A DNA stretch of 13,546 nt, taken from contig JANYGY010000028.1 in NCBI GenBank assembly GCA_025362255.1, positions 1 through 13,546 on the forward strand, given 5' to 3'. Shown here piece by piece: positions 6,659 to 13,546 of this stretch. A program made the translations under genes and the position numbers. Within the stretch, counting starts at the first letter, position 1. Every line of letters begins with the position of its first letter. The stretch is from Planctomycetales bacterium (GTDB lineage: Bacteria > Planctomycetota > UBA11346). The notes below the pieces were generated by a model, which did not search any database, had not been told where the DNA came from, and saw only the letters and a program-made list of their open reading frames with translations.

Positions 6659-8130
6659 TTCGCGCCGTGTTCGCGGCGATCGCCGCTTTGGCCGTGATTG
6701 CCGCCCTCGGCGGACTGAGCTGGGCAGTGGTGTCGGCGGATCGCGCGGAAACCCGGGCCAATGCCGTACGTCTCGCCCTGTGGCGACTCGACGCGCAGGC
6801 CACCGCCCTGGTCCTGACCGAAACCGCGGTGCCGCTTGAGCAGTGGCGGCGAACCGCCGCGAAGCCACCGATCCGTGAACGAACGTTGGTCGAACCGACA
6901 CTCACGATTGTTCCAGGTCAGCAATTTCAGGAATCAGTGCAGAGTGCCAAGGTGAGCGCCAAGGCGTCGCCTGCTGAGGCAATTGCTGAGGCCAGCGCCG
7001 AGGCCAGCTCGGGGGGCTACGACCGCCAAGCTGAGCAACCCGCCAAAAGTTCGTTCGATTTCAAAAAACTCGACTACCAGCAACGCGCATCGAATTCGGC
7101 CACCGTGCAAAATATTCTCTACAACAACAACGACGCCGCGAACGTCACAGCGCCGACCCTGCGCTGGTCAGGCGACGATCTGGTGATCGATCGGCCGGTG
7201 ACGCATGGCGGCACTGCGCGCACCCGCATCAACTGGGACCAGCTGCACCGCGATCTGCGCAGTTCGATCATCGATCTCCTGCCGGCAGCCCGTCTGCGAC
7301 CAGTCGAGCCGGGAGATAGCGACCGCCTGGCGAGCCTGCCGGTGGCGCTCGATGCCGGATCGGTGGGCGCACCGCTGGCGCCGACGACGTGGTGGATGCT
7401 CGGCGGAGCCTGGACCGCCGGATTGGGCGGATTGTTGGCGGTACTGGCGGCGATGGCCGCGGCCGCCCGCCTCGCCGAACGGCGCGCCGCTTTTGTCAGT
7501 GCCGTGACGCACGAGTTGCGCACGCCGTTGACCGCCCTGCGTCTGCACGGAGACCTCCTCGCAGATGCGCGCATCGCCAACGACCCGGTGCGGCGAGCAG
7601 CGCCCGTCAACGCCGTGCGCGACGGTGCCGCCCGCTTAGCGCATCTGATCGACAACGTGCTCGACTACGCCCGGCTTGAACGCCGCCGACCACCGACTCC
7701 CCGTTCGGTCACGCTCGATAGCTTGCTCGGCGATCTCGAAACGCTGCTTCCTGGAATTGCGATTCCGCCACTGCCGGCCCTGACCGTCCGCGCCGACCCG
7801 CAAGCAGTCGAACGCATCCTCGCCAATCTCGCTGACAACGCGCGCAAATATGGCCGCCCACCATTTGCCCTGACCATCACCAGCACCGCGCGACGGGTCA
7901 CCCTGGCACTCAGCGATCACGGCCCCGGCCTGGCTCCCGACGCCCGCGCCCGGCTGTTCACGCCCTTCGCGCGCAGCGCCGAAGCCGCCGCCGGAGACGC
8001 CCCAGGCGTCGGCCTCGGCCTCGCCCTCTGCCGCCGCTTGGCCCGCGCCCAGGGCGGAGACTTGACGGTTGACGATGGACCCGCCGGCGGGGTCCGCGCG
8101 GTGCTGACCTTGCGGGTAGCGGTTGGTTGA
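6655..8130 (+). CDS. Membrane sensor histidine kinase
   Basis: The 491-residue protein has a first membrane helix at 5-27, an extracytoplasmic region at 28-245, a second membrane helix at 246-270 and a cytoplasmic kinase core. The phosphoacceptor H286 lies in VTHELRTPL. The ATP-binding domain shows the N box NLADNARKYG (N395), the G1 box DHGPGL (421-426) and the G2 box GVGLGLAL (451-458). All catalytic motifs are intact. The sensor region is not recognised; it contains an Ala/Ser/Glu/Lys-rich stretch (about 98-130) that looks disordered. The ATG overlaps the regulator stop as ATGA, and a GGAG site lies 5 bases upstream inside the regulator gene. It is the probable partner of that regulator. 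The VWA protein is a possible extracytoplasmic partner or ligand of the sensor region, which is inferred from the operon only. Confidence 0.95.
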   Translation: MIRAVFAAIAALAVIAALGGLSWAVVSADRAETRANAVRLALWRLDAQATALVLTETAVPLEQWRRTAAKPPIRERTLVEPTLTIVPGQQFQESVQSAKVSAKASPAEAIAEASAEASSGGYDRQAEQPAKSSFDFKKLDYQQRASNSATVQNILYNNNDAANVTAPTLRWSGDDLVIDRPVTHGGTARTRINWDQLHRDLRSSIIDLLPAARLRPVEPGDSDRLASLPVALDAGSVGAPLAPTTWWMLGGAWTAGLGGLLAVLAAMAAAARLAERRAAFVSAVTHELRTPLTALRLHGDLLADARIANDPVRRAAPVNAVRDGAARLAHLIDNVLDYARLERRRPPTPRSVTLDSLLGDLETLLPGIAIPPLPALTVRADPQAVERILANLADNARKYGRPPFALTITSTARRVTLALSDHGPGLAPDARARLFTPFARSAEAAAGDAPGVGLGLALCRRLARAQGGDLTVDDGPAGGVRAVLTLRVAVG

Positions 8131-8177
8131 GGAGTTCGTTTAAGCAATCGATTGGTGACGTCGCATGAGGGGCAGTG

Positions 8178-8276
8178 ATGAAATTCATCCCGTTCAAGCT
8201 TTCAACCAATTTGGAAATAAAAATACGTTCGACTGGTGAATCGGAGAAAGAAAATCACGTCACCTTTTACGCGTGA
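8178..8276 (+). CDS. Possible small protein, 32 residues
   Basis: A short reading frame begins at ATG 8178, preceded by a good Shine-Dalgarno sequence, GAGGGG, with 5 bases of spacing; this is better than that of most genes around it. The product would be a charged 32-residue peptide starting MKFIPFKLSTNLEI and ending NHVTFYA, with no membrane helix or cysteine. Its stop codon falls inside a 14-bp tandem repeat and lies 4 bp from the stop of the convergent TPR gene. It may be a real small gene, a remnant of a longer one, or chance. No family is recognised. Confidence 0.28.
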   Translation: MKFIPFKLSTNLEIKIRSTGESEKENHVTFYA

Positions 8277-8296
8277 CCTTTTACGCGTGACCTTTA
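8262..8296. repeat. 14-bp tandem repeat, two full copies plus a partial third
   Basis: ACCTTTTACGCGTG occurs at 8262-8275 and again at 8276-8289, followed by a partial copy (ACCTTT) from 8290. It spans the last codons of the convergent TPR gene and of the possible small ORF, at the transition from G+C-rich to A+T-richer DNA. A slippage duplication is the simplest origin; a recombination scar at the island edge is another. Confidence 0.85.
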
Positions 8297-9048
8297 GGTG
8301 ATTCCTTACCTGCTCTAGCTCGCACACTGATATTTTTCAGACCTTTGTACCACGGTTTTTCCTGTCTCCGATACAACGATTCTGAATCTTTGAAGTACTC
8401 GATTCCTTCATTGGCAATTTTTATCGCCTCATCGAATTTACCATTGAGAAGGAGCTGATTGGCATACCAATACCTGGCTTCTTCACCGTCGTATCCTTTG
8501 CAGGCATCCCTCAGGGCTTCCTCCGCGACTTCATGATGCCCTTGGTCAGATAAGATCCTGCCGCGCAATACCTTTTTTTCGCGCTTTCTCACCGAGGCAG
8601 AGGCTTTGTCCAACCGATCCAAGATCTCTAGGGAGCCATCGAATTCCTTGTTCTTATAGAGAATCAAAGCGTAGGTATAAAGTACATACGGGCTGTCTTT
8701 GTGAACCCCAACGACGCTGTCTTTGATCAATTCCAAAGCCTCTCGCTCCCGTCCATATCTGGCATACAGCTCCGCCAATTCGACCCGGTTATCGAGCGAA
8801 TCACAATTCTTCAGCTGCTTTTCACATTTCCCGATTTTCATCTTTTGAAAAACAGGGATCTCAAGCTCAGGAAGCATTCCAACCTTCACATTCGGCATTA
8901 TCTGAGTGAAGAAATAGATTCCACACCCCACCACCGGAATGCAGACGATGAGCCAGATGAACTTATGATCTCGATTCGACTTTAAGACATGAACGACGCA
9001 GACCCCCTGCGCTATGATTATCAGTGAATAGGGAATTGATTCGAACAT
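8281..9048 (-). CDS. Membrane-anchored TPR protein (COG4700-like)
   Basis: The 255-residue protein has two hydrophobic helices near the N-terminus (about 6-22 and 30-51), separated by a short charged turn. The hairpin resembles the PLDc_N membrane anchor. The rest (about 75-235) is made of helical repeats of the tetratricopeptide type, seen in stretches such as ELAELYARYGREREALELI and YWYANQLLLNGKFDEAI. The repeats should face the cytoplasm and act as a scaffold for other proteins. The combination resembles COG4700, whose function is not known. The last residues (KGHA) are encoded in the tandem repeat. A perfect TATAAT lies upstream, but there is no ribosome-binding site. Base composition is lower in G+C than in the operons on either side. 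The fold call is good; the role is unknown. Confidence 0.82.
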   Translation of the reverse strand: MFESIPYSLIIIAQGVCVVHVLKSNRDHKFIWLIVCIPVVGCGIYFFTQIMPNVKVGMLPELEIPVFQKMKIGKCEKQLKNCDSLDNRVELAELYARYGREREALELIKDSVVGVHKDSPYVLYTYALILYKNKEFDGSLEILDRLDKASASVRKREKKVLRGRILSDQGHHEVAEEALRDACKGYDGEEARYWYANQLLLNGKFDEAIKIANEGIEYFKDSESLYRRQEKPWYKGLKNISVRARAGKESPKGHA

Positions 9049-9081
9049 GATGGTGTTATTATTTATCTATAGCTCGTTGCG

Positions 9082-9087
9082 ATTATA
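9082..9087 (-). promoter_or_regulatory. TATAAT -10 element ahead of the TPR gene
   Basis: The minus strand reads TATAAT at 9087-9082, 33 bases before the TPR gene's ATG. The hexamer 17 bases further upstream (TCCGAT) is a poor -35 element. Transcription would begin near 9075. In DNA this rich in A+T, such a match can arise by chance. Confidence 0.3.
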
Positions 9088-9166
9088 TGACAAGTCTTGT
9101 TAGCATCGGACCTCTTTGGCCCTATAGAGTCAGTAAAATCGGAAAACGATTTAGGCTAGTCAGTGG

Positions 9167-9412
9167 TCATAAAGTTAAATATTGTTGTTCGCTATGCGCG
9201 CATCCAAAAACGCCTTCATCTGTGACATAATCGACTTGTATCGGGAAAATAAGCAAGAACGGATAGGTTACATGCGACACCCTATAGCTACACCGACGGC
9301 AGATGGTTGAACCATCACTATACCTAAACATGTATCCGGTCACCGGGCCGACGATGGCCACGGTCAGCCCGACTGAGGCAAGCCAGATGTAATAGGTATT
9401 TTTATATTTCAC
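9167..9412 (-). CDS. Small membrane-anchored protein with a CxxC motif, unknown
   Basis: The predicted 81-residue product has a single hydrophobic helix at about 8-28 and a short domain behind it. That domain contains CRRC (38-41) and a further Cys-His pair (GCAHS), a possible metal or disulfide site. I do not recognise the family. The start is GTG at 9412 with no ribosome-binding site, and an in-frame stop lies 7 codons upstream. A 16-bp A+T palindrome covers the bases just ahead of the start. The gene runs in the same direction as its neighbours. Composition and the sensible anchor-plus-domain layout favour a real gene, but it could be a fragment. Confidence 0.5.
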   Translation of the reverse strand: MKYKNTYYIWLASVGLTVAIVGPVTGYMFRYSDGSTICRRCSYRVSHVTYPFLLIFPIQVDYVTDEGVFGCAHSEQQYLTL

Positions 9413-9413
9413 T

Positions 9414-9429
9414 TTAATAATATTATTAA
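9414..9429. promoter_or_regulatory. 16-bp perfect A+T palindrome
   Basis: TTAATAATATTATTAA is a perfect palindrome placed one base upstream of the GTG start of the 81-residue protein. It could be an operator or part of a promoter. The local DNA is so rich in A+T that chance is a serious alternative. Confidence 0.4.
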
Positions 9430-9479
9430 TTTATTTCAGAATGCCTATGTAACATACAGCGAAATAATAAGTAAATTTA

Positions 9480-9998
9480 TTATTTAGTAAACCGATTTTC
9501 AATAATTTTATATATTTTTATTATTTTATTCGCTGCATTCGCCATTTTTTCTTTCACTAAAAATTTGACCCTTCGTGATTCCCTCGTGGAATCGTGAGGC
9601 CAACAATCGATATTCGACATATACATTCCCGTTCTGCCTTCTTGGGTAACGGCAATGGCCAATGCACAGGTGAATCTTTCATTGCCATTTGGATATCTAC
9701 CATCTTCGAAAAAAGACATTCGAGCCTCAATGGTATCCAGCTTATATTTTATAATTTCATCGGTTACGGCCTTAGACTCTGAAATCTCGCAACCGTAAAT
9801 GGCAATCGATTTGCCCGGTCGTATTTTAAAAGAATATGTTGATTTTTTTGCGACTTTCGCCAACGAGCACAACATTCCTATGCCCCAATATCCATTAATA
9901 TCGTTATTTCGTGAAAATAGATATTCGCACAATGACCGAGCCAGTGCATTCATTTCGCGGCGTTTCATCGATTCACCCGACGGAAGAAGCAACCCCAT
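9480..9998 (-). CDS. Hypothetical protein, no recognised family
   Basis: The reading frame encodes up to 172 residues. A second ATG at 9968 (residue 11, MKRREMNALARSL) may be the true start, because a weak GGGTGA precedes it and nothing precedes the first. The product appears soluble, with no signal peptide or membrane helix. A helical N-terminus leads into a mixed alpha/beta middle, and the C-terminus (about 145-172) is Lys/Ile-rich and helical. Three cysteines are scattered through the middle. It lies between the CxxC protein and the lipoprotein gene in the same orientation. The DNA is very poor in G+C, especially at the 3' end. I cannot assign a function; the length and the A+T-rich codon use typical of this island suggest a real gene. 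Confidence 0.6.
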   Translation of the reverse strand: MGLLLPSGESMKRREMNALARSLCEYLFSRNNDINGYWGIGMLCSLAKVAKKSTYSFKIRPGKSIAIYGCEISESKAVTDEIIKYKLDTIEARMSFFEDGRYPNGNERFTCALAIAVTQEGRTGMYMSNIDCWPHDSTRESRRVKFLVKEKMANAANKIIKIYKIIENRFTK

Positions 9999-10039
9999 AT
10001 ATCGTTAAGATAGTATGGAATTTAGTGGTATAAAATTGC

Positions 10040-10618
10040 TTAATCATCCACTTGGCTGTTAAATTGAAGCTTTGAATCATCGCCCATTTTTACGACCGTG
10101 AAGATCAGACTTGTCGATCGCATCGGGATTTTCATGCCATCGCCGGGGTCGCTCGTTTTCCCAACGGACCAAATCGAGACGGCTTCGCCCGGACCGTATA
10201 TTTTGTGTGGATCAGAAACCGTTTTTATAAACGCGGTCTTTTTAAGGTCGGTCATATCGATGGTCGAGGTTACCGCATGCGAAAGGCCAATCATGGAAAC
10301 CTTCATGGAATCACCCTCAGACCAAAAAATGACGCGTACCGTCTCACCCGCTTTGAATGAGGACGAGCCACACGGTTGAACGCCATTTTTAGAAATGAAG
10401 GTGAATCCATAATTGGCTTTACCATCATCAGTATCCGGAATTTTTAGGAGAAACCCATTCATCCCTAACGCTTGAGCAATGTCTTTCGCTTGAAATTCAA
10501 AACCTGCGGGGGCAGTCACTGCTGACATTGTTGGCATCATCGGCTTTGGGTTGTCCCCATTGCAGCCGATCGCAAGCACAGCAAACAGAACACAGCAGCC
10601 AAGGGACATTTTTATCAT
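10040..10618 (-). CDS. Probable lipoprotein of unknown function
   Basis: The 192-residue product starts with a hydrophobic segment (about 4-18) ending in LAIGC, a probable lipobox with C19 as the lipid-carrying cysteine. The residue after it is Asn, and a Pro/Met-rich linker (NPKPMMPTM) follows, as is common in exported lipoproteins. The mature domain (about 40-190) alternates short beta-rich stretches such as GYFTFIS-like segments around 70-76 and VRVIFWSEGD near 95-105; a beta-sandwich is possible. I do not recognise the family. No Shine-Dalgarno sequence precedes the ATG, which follows an A-run. It is the first gene of the leftward A+T-rich group, 41 bp before the next start, so the group may be co-transcribed. 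Confidence 0.7.
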   Translation of the reverse strand: MIKMSLGCCVLFAVLAIGCNGDNPKPMMPTMSAVTAPAGFEFQAKDIAQALGMNGFLLKIPDTDDGKANYGFTFISKNGVQPCGSSSFKAGETVRVIFWSEGDSMKVSMIGLSHAVTSTIDMTDLKKTAFIKTVSDPHKIYGPGEAVSIWSVGKTSDPGDGMKIPMRSTSLIFTVVKMGDDSKLQFNSQVDD

Positions 10619-10794
10619 TTTTTTCGTGTCTTCTATACGGGTTTAAGTGTTCTTCGAAGGTAAGCTTATGGCTTAAGTCAGCCGTCAAATATAATTGCAC
10701 TTTTTCGGATTCGACGACTTTCGGAATAAGGTTTTTCACTCGATCAAAAATAGAGATATCCTCGACCCCCCCGATTATGCCTTATCGCTCTTTC
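10619..10794. other. Non-coding stretch between lipoprotein gene and GspF-like gene
   Basis: These 176 bases carry no convincing gene. On the minus strand there is a TTGACG hexamer (rc of 10681-10686 region) but no matching -10 at normal spacing, and a weak GGCT-N6-AGCC hairpin near 10670-10683. It should hold the promoter of the leftward island genes and the 3' end of the GspF-like operon, but no clear terminator is seen. Composition shifts here from A+T-rich to G+C-rich. Confidence 0.4.
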
Positions 10795-11556
10795 TCACAA
10801 AGGCGCCGCTGTCCATAAACGCGCGGTGCCGAGGACTATGCCTCCGCCGCTGGCGAGGATGAGGGCGGCGGTGATCAGGGCGGTCAGAGTCAGACGGCGC
10901 CGGGCTGCGCGGCGATGCCAGTCGGCGAGCAGGCGGCAGTGACGTTCGGCATCCGGCGAACCGAGGACGGCGCCCAGGCCGTTGAGGTCGGTGCCGAGCA
11001 GATGGAGGGCTTGGGCTTCGGTCAGGCGCCAGTGGACCGCGAGGGCGGCTCGCGCCCAACGGCTGGTGTGATCGAGGTGCGCGGCCCAGCCGGAGCCGGG
11101 CAGGTGCCAGGCGCGTGGCAGCCAGGGGGCGATCAGCATCAGCAAGGCAAGCGCCGCAGGCGGCACAGCCCAGGCTGCTGACACCAATGGTGCGTACCAC
11201 TGCCCATGCGGCAGCACGTGCGCCGTCACCACCGCCATGAGCGCGATCAGCGCGACGCAGGCCACGGGGTAGGCCAGATGATCGATCATCATCCGGCGGC
11301 GCTCGGCGTGTCGCCAGGCTTCGTCGGCGAGCAGGGCTGCGACCGTGGCCAGGGGTGGGATCCCGCCGGCGAGCAGGGTCGCCATGCGGGCTGGCACCAG
11401 ACCAGCCACCGCCTCGGGAAGGGTTGCTCCAGCGGCGAGCCGGTCTGCCGCGGTGCCCGCGCCGGGTAGTCCGCAGGCGCGCAATGCCACGCTCAGGTCA
11501 TCGCCCCGGGCGGCGGCATCGCGCAACACCTCCAGAATGCGGGCGGGGTCGCTCAT
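10795..11556 (-). CDS. Short GspF/PilC-like inner-membrane protein
   Basis: The 253-residue protein has the GspF order of parts: a helical cytoplasmic module (1-94, with AADRLAAGATLPEAVAGL), membrane helices at about 95-113 and 122-144, a second, reduced cytoplasmic module (about 150-220) and a third membrane helix at about 222-244. GspF proteins form the inner-membrane platform of type II secretion systems and type IV pili and usually have about 400 residues; this one is much shorter, mainly in the second module. The ATG overlaps the stop of the upstream gene as ATGA, so the two are translated together and probably form one complex. The assignment rests on topology and on helix patterns, not on strict motifs. 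A degenerate or specialised platform subunit is the best guess. Confidence 0.68.
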   Translation of the reverse strand: MSDPARILEVLRDAAARGDDLSVALRACGLPGAGTAADRLAAGATLPEAVAGLVPARMATLLAGGIPPLATVAALLADEAWRHAERRRMMIDHLAYPVACVALIALMAVVTAHVLPHGQWYAPLVSAAWAVPPAALALLMLIAPWLPRAWHLPGSGWAAHLDHTSRWARAALAVHWRLTEAQALHLLGTDLNGLGAVLGSPDAERHCRLLADWHRRAARRRLTLTALITAALILASGGGIVLGTARLWTAAPL

Positions 11557-13546
11557 GGGGTGACCGATGGCGGCGTGGGCTCTGCCGAATGATTGGGCGA
11601 CGGTTCTTTTTGCAGAACCTGCTGAGCCGCCTTTTCTGCACGCATGTCCTCAACCACCGCGTCGCCCTGGGCCTCGCAACGAGTACTCCACCAAAAGATC
11701 AACGCCATGCCGGGCGTTCCGCCGCTCATTCCAGGAGTGCTTTGGCCTTTTCCCGAGGCGATGTCGAGCACCGACTTCTCGATCGTGACGAAGGACAGAT
11801 TGATCGCGACCGCGGTCAGGCCCACCGGCAGGCCGACGAGAAAAGGAAACAGCAAGCGCGCGCTGAGGGCGATCCGGGCGCGCCGGCGATCGCGCCGATG
11901 AAGGTCAGCGGTCAATGCCTGATCCAGGGCGCCAGCAGAGCCGACGGGCCAGCCGGCGGCCGCGAGCACTCCGCGCAGGTCGCCCTGATTTCCGGCGCCA
12001 GTCAGACGTGCGGCCCGCCGCGGGGCAAGCGCGCTGAGCGCGCGCGCGATGGCGGATTCATCAGATCCAGCCGCCAACATCCGGCGCCCGACCAGGCCGC
12101 AGGCCAAGCGCGACCAGCCGCCACCGGCAATCCACCAACCCCGTCGATCGCCCCACGCGGCGACCATTCCAACGAAGATGATTCCACCGACCGTGCAGGC
12201 GGAAATCGAGACTGCCCACAGGGTCAATGATGCGATCTCGAAGTAGTTTTGATGCATGGAATCGAACATCATTTTGAACCGGGGAATAATCCCCTTGAGT
12301 AGGTACGCCTGGATCGAACCGAGCACCAAGGTGAGTACCAGCACGGTCGACACCTGACTCGTCGCGGCGTGCAAGCCGTGATCATCGCGGACTTCGCTGG
12401 CACTGCGCAAGAGCATCGGCAGGTCAGCCGCATCGGCGGCGGAAAGCCCCCGCGCCAGTGATCGCGGAACCACGCCGGCCTGGGCCAAGCGGGTACCGGG
12501 ATGCGTTTCTGCCGGCAACTTCAACGCGACCTCCAGGCGTCGACGCATCGGGCGCCCGACCGTCAAACGCAGGCCGCGTAACACCTGGTCGAGATCTTCT
12601 CGCCGGTCGAGGGCCCGCGCCACCCGATCGGCAACCATTGGCCAGTCGCTTGCAGGCCCTCTGAGCCTTTGCCTTAAAGACCTCAAGGCGACGAGCACGT
12701 GCATGGCAACGACCGCCCAGCAAGCGGCCATGGCCAAAAAGACGATGTGTTTGGTGTATAAATTATTTGCGAATTGAGACGAAAAATAGCCGTCGAATCC
12801 ACCTGAGAGTTCGGCCATCGGCCGCATCTCCCAGGTTAAGAATCCATCTATTCCAGTCATCACCAACACCGCAATCAGCCACGGCGCCAACGTCTGCGCG
12901 GCCTGCGTGCGCGTGCGATCCGCCTCGGCGAGAGACGCATCCCAGTCTGGCCCACCATCAGACCTTCGTGGCACCACGCCCAATGACATCAGCGTGGTGG
13001 TGACATCGCCCCCGCTGGTGGCGTGCGCAGCGCGCACCGCCGCGGGATCGCCACTGAGCCTGGTCCACGTGTGCAGCGCAGATCCGGTGTCGGCACCCGC
13101 ACGGGCGCTGCGGATCAGTTCTGCGGCAGCGGCAGCGCGGGCGAGAGGAGGTGAAAACGTCGTGAGTCGGCGAATGAACGGCGTGCGTTGGAAAAACCAC
13201 CAGCAACCGGTCACCAGCAGCGCGGCGAGCACGACTTCGCCGACTTGGACAAACCACCACAGCGCCGGGCCGTGGGTCGGCGCGGTAAGTCCCAACGTAT
13301 GCCAGATGCCCCCATAGAGCGCATTGCCGACGAGCGAAACCACCGCCCCGATGACCAAGCTGGGGACAGTGGCGGCCAGCACCGCCCACAGCGGAAACCA
13401 GCGGGCGAGAACTTCGCCGAGCGGTGGCCATGCGGCATGCTGCGCCAAGCGCGTGAGTTCAGCCGCGAGCGGGTCTGGGGGCAGGCCAGCCAGCTTTCCC
13501 GCATCGGCGCGGCTGATCAGCCGGCAGGCGAGCAAGGCGTCGGGCA
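11553..13546 (-). CDS. Large multi-module GspF/PilC-like membrane protein, start at or beyond the right edge
   Basis: At least 660 residues are visible if translation began at TTG 13535. The frame stays open to the edge, and the last bases read (A)TGCCCGACGCC in frame, so the true start is probably an ATG whose A is base 13547. Predicted membrane helices lie at about 48-73, 96-115, 215-235, 264-284, 394-416, 434-461 and 561-585 (TTG numbering). Helical cytoplasmic modules sit between them at about 120-214, 290-393 and 465-560. The segment STVLVLTLVLGSIQAYLL leading into KGIIPRF resembles the membrane-periplasm transition of GspF/PilC. The C-terminal 70 residues are Gly/Pro/Glu-rich. It overlaps the short GspF-like gene by 4 bp. 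Family assignment is tentative; a secretion or pilus platform role is inferred. Confidence 0.68.
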   Translation of the reverse strand, partial: PDALLACRLISRADAGKLAGLPPDPLAAELTRLAQHAAWPPLGEVLARWFPLWAVLAATVPSLVIGAVVSLVGNALYGGIWHTLGLTAPTHGPALWWFVQVGEVVLAALLVTGCWWFFQRTPFIRRLTTFSPPLARAAAAAELIRSARAGADTGSALHTWTRLSGDPAAVRAAHATSGGDVTTTLMSLGVVPRRSDGGPDWDASLAEADRTRTQAAQTLAPWLIAVLVMTGIDGFLTWEMRPMAELSGGFDGYFSSQFANNLYTKHIVFLAMAACWAVVAMHVLVALRSLRQRLRGPASDWPMVADRVARALDRREDLDQVLRGLRLTVGRPMRRRLEVALKLPAETHPGTRLAQAGVVPRSLARGLSAADAADLPMLLRSASEVRDDHGLHAATSQVSTVLVLTLVLGSIQAYLLKGIIPRFKMMFDSMHQNYFEIASLTLWAVSISACTVGGIIFVGMVAAWGDRRGWWIAGGGWSRLACGLVGRRMLAAGSDESAIARALSALAPRRAARLTGAGNQGDLRGVLAAAGWPVGSAGALDQALTADLHRRDRRRARIALSARLLFPFLVGLPVGLTAVAINLSFVTIEKSVLDIASGKGQSTPGMSGGTPGMALIFWWSTRCEAQGDAVVEDMRAEKAAQQVLQKEPSPNHSAEPTPPSVTP

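Noticed and set aside
5651..6901. 416-codon open frame on the minus strand
   Set aside because: It spans the ends of three well-supported plus-strand genes; the predicted protein is low-complexity and resembles no family.
8145..8154. CAATCGATTG palindrome after the kinase gene
   Set aside because: Ten-base palindromes are common by chance; there is no T-run, start codon or promoter to give it a role.
8255..8277. Possible terminator hairpin for the TPR gene (TCACG/CGTGA or GTCAC/GTGAC, followed by TTTTC on the minus strand)
   Set aside because: The stem is only 5 bp and arises from the tandem repeat; the T-run is short, so it is not listed as a terminator.
10497..10739. 80-codon minus-strand frame overlapping the lipoprotein gene start
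   Set aside because: It runs through the lipoprotein signal in another frame; the lipoprotein has a sensible signal and length, this one does not.
8131..10794. Integrative element or defence island
   Set aside because: No integrase, transposase, tRNA, attachment-site repeat, nuclease, helicase or toxin-antitoxin pair can be seen; only the composition shift supports transfer.
11355..12230. 291-codon open frame on the plus strand
   Set aside because: It is antisense to the two GspF-like genes, is Arg/Pro/Gly-rich and shows no domain.

Overview
The window reads as a chromosomal stretch of a G+C-rich, Gram-negative-type bacterium. Several products carry Sec or lipoprotein signals, and there are GspF-type inner-membrane proteins and an OmpR-type two-component system. 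The regulator pairs a MerR/excisionase-like DNA-binding domain with a degenerate B12-binding fold, and a VWA protein sits beside a response regulator and a kinase. That mix resembles what I remember from Planctomycetota and other PVC bacteria, but this is an impression and not a phylogenetic result. No RNA genes, CRISPR arrays, integrases or transposases were found.

Region A (1-4733) is a divergent pair of transcription units. Leftward runs a four-gene operon: an exported glutathione peroxidase, a COG2907 flavoprotein, a DUF1365 protein and a Cfa-like SAM methyltransferase cut by the left edge. The last three are joined by ATGA overlaps. Rightward from the same 121-bp promoter region runs a single gene for the MerR/B12-fold regulator. 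The Cfa/DUF1365/COG2907 trio is known as a membrane-lipid modification module tied to singlet-oxygen and light stress in other bacteria. With a peroxidase in front and a LitR/CarH-like regulator opposite, the likely theme is protection and remodelling of membrane lipids under photo-oxidative stress.

Region B (4734-8130) is a rightward operon: an exported VWA protein, an OmpR-family response regulator and a membrane histidine kinase, joined by GTGA and ATGA overlaps. Its leader holds an 8-bp inverted repeat and a direct repeat with an 11-bp period, the spacing used by OmpR-family regulators, so autoregulation is plausible.

Region C (about 8131-10794) is markedly richer in A+T (about 19% G+C in 9421-9540, against nearly 80% in 8041-8100). 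It holds four leftward genes of unknown role: a membrane-anchored TPR protein, two hypothetical proteins and a probable lipoprotein. At its left edge lie a possible 32-residue ORF and a 14-bp tandem repeat. It looks like an acquired or fast-evolving island, although no mobility gene is visible.

Region D (10795-13546) is leftward and G+C-rich again. Two overlapping genes encode divergent GspF/PilC-like membrane proteins with an unusual alternation of cytoplasmic modules and membrane segments. The upstream gene probably starts with an ATG whose first base lies just beyond the right edge.
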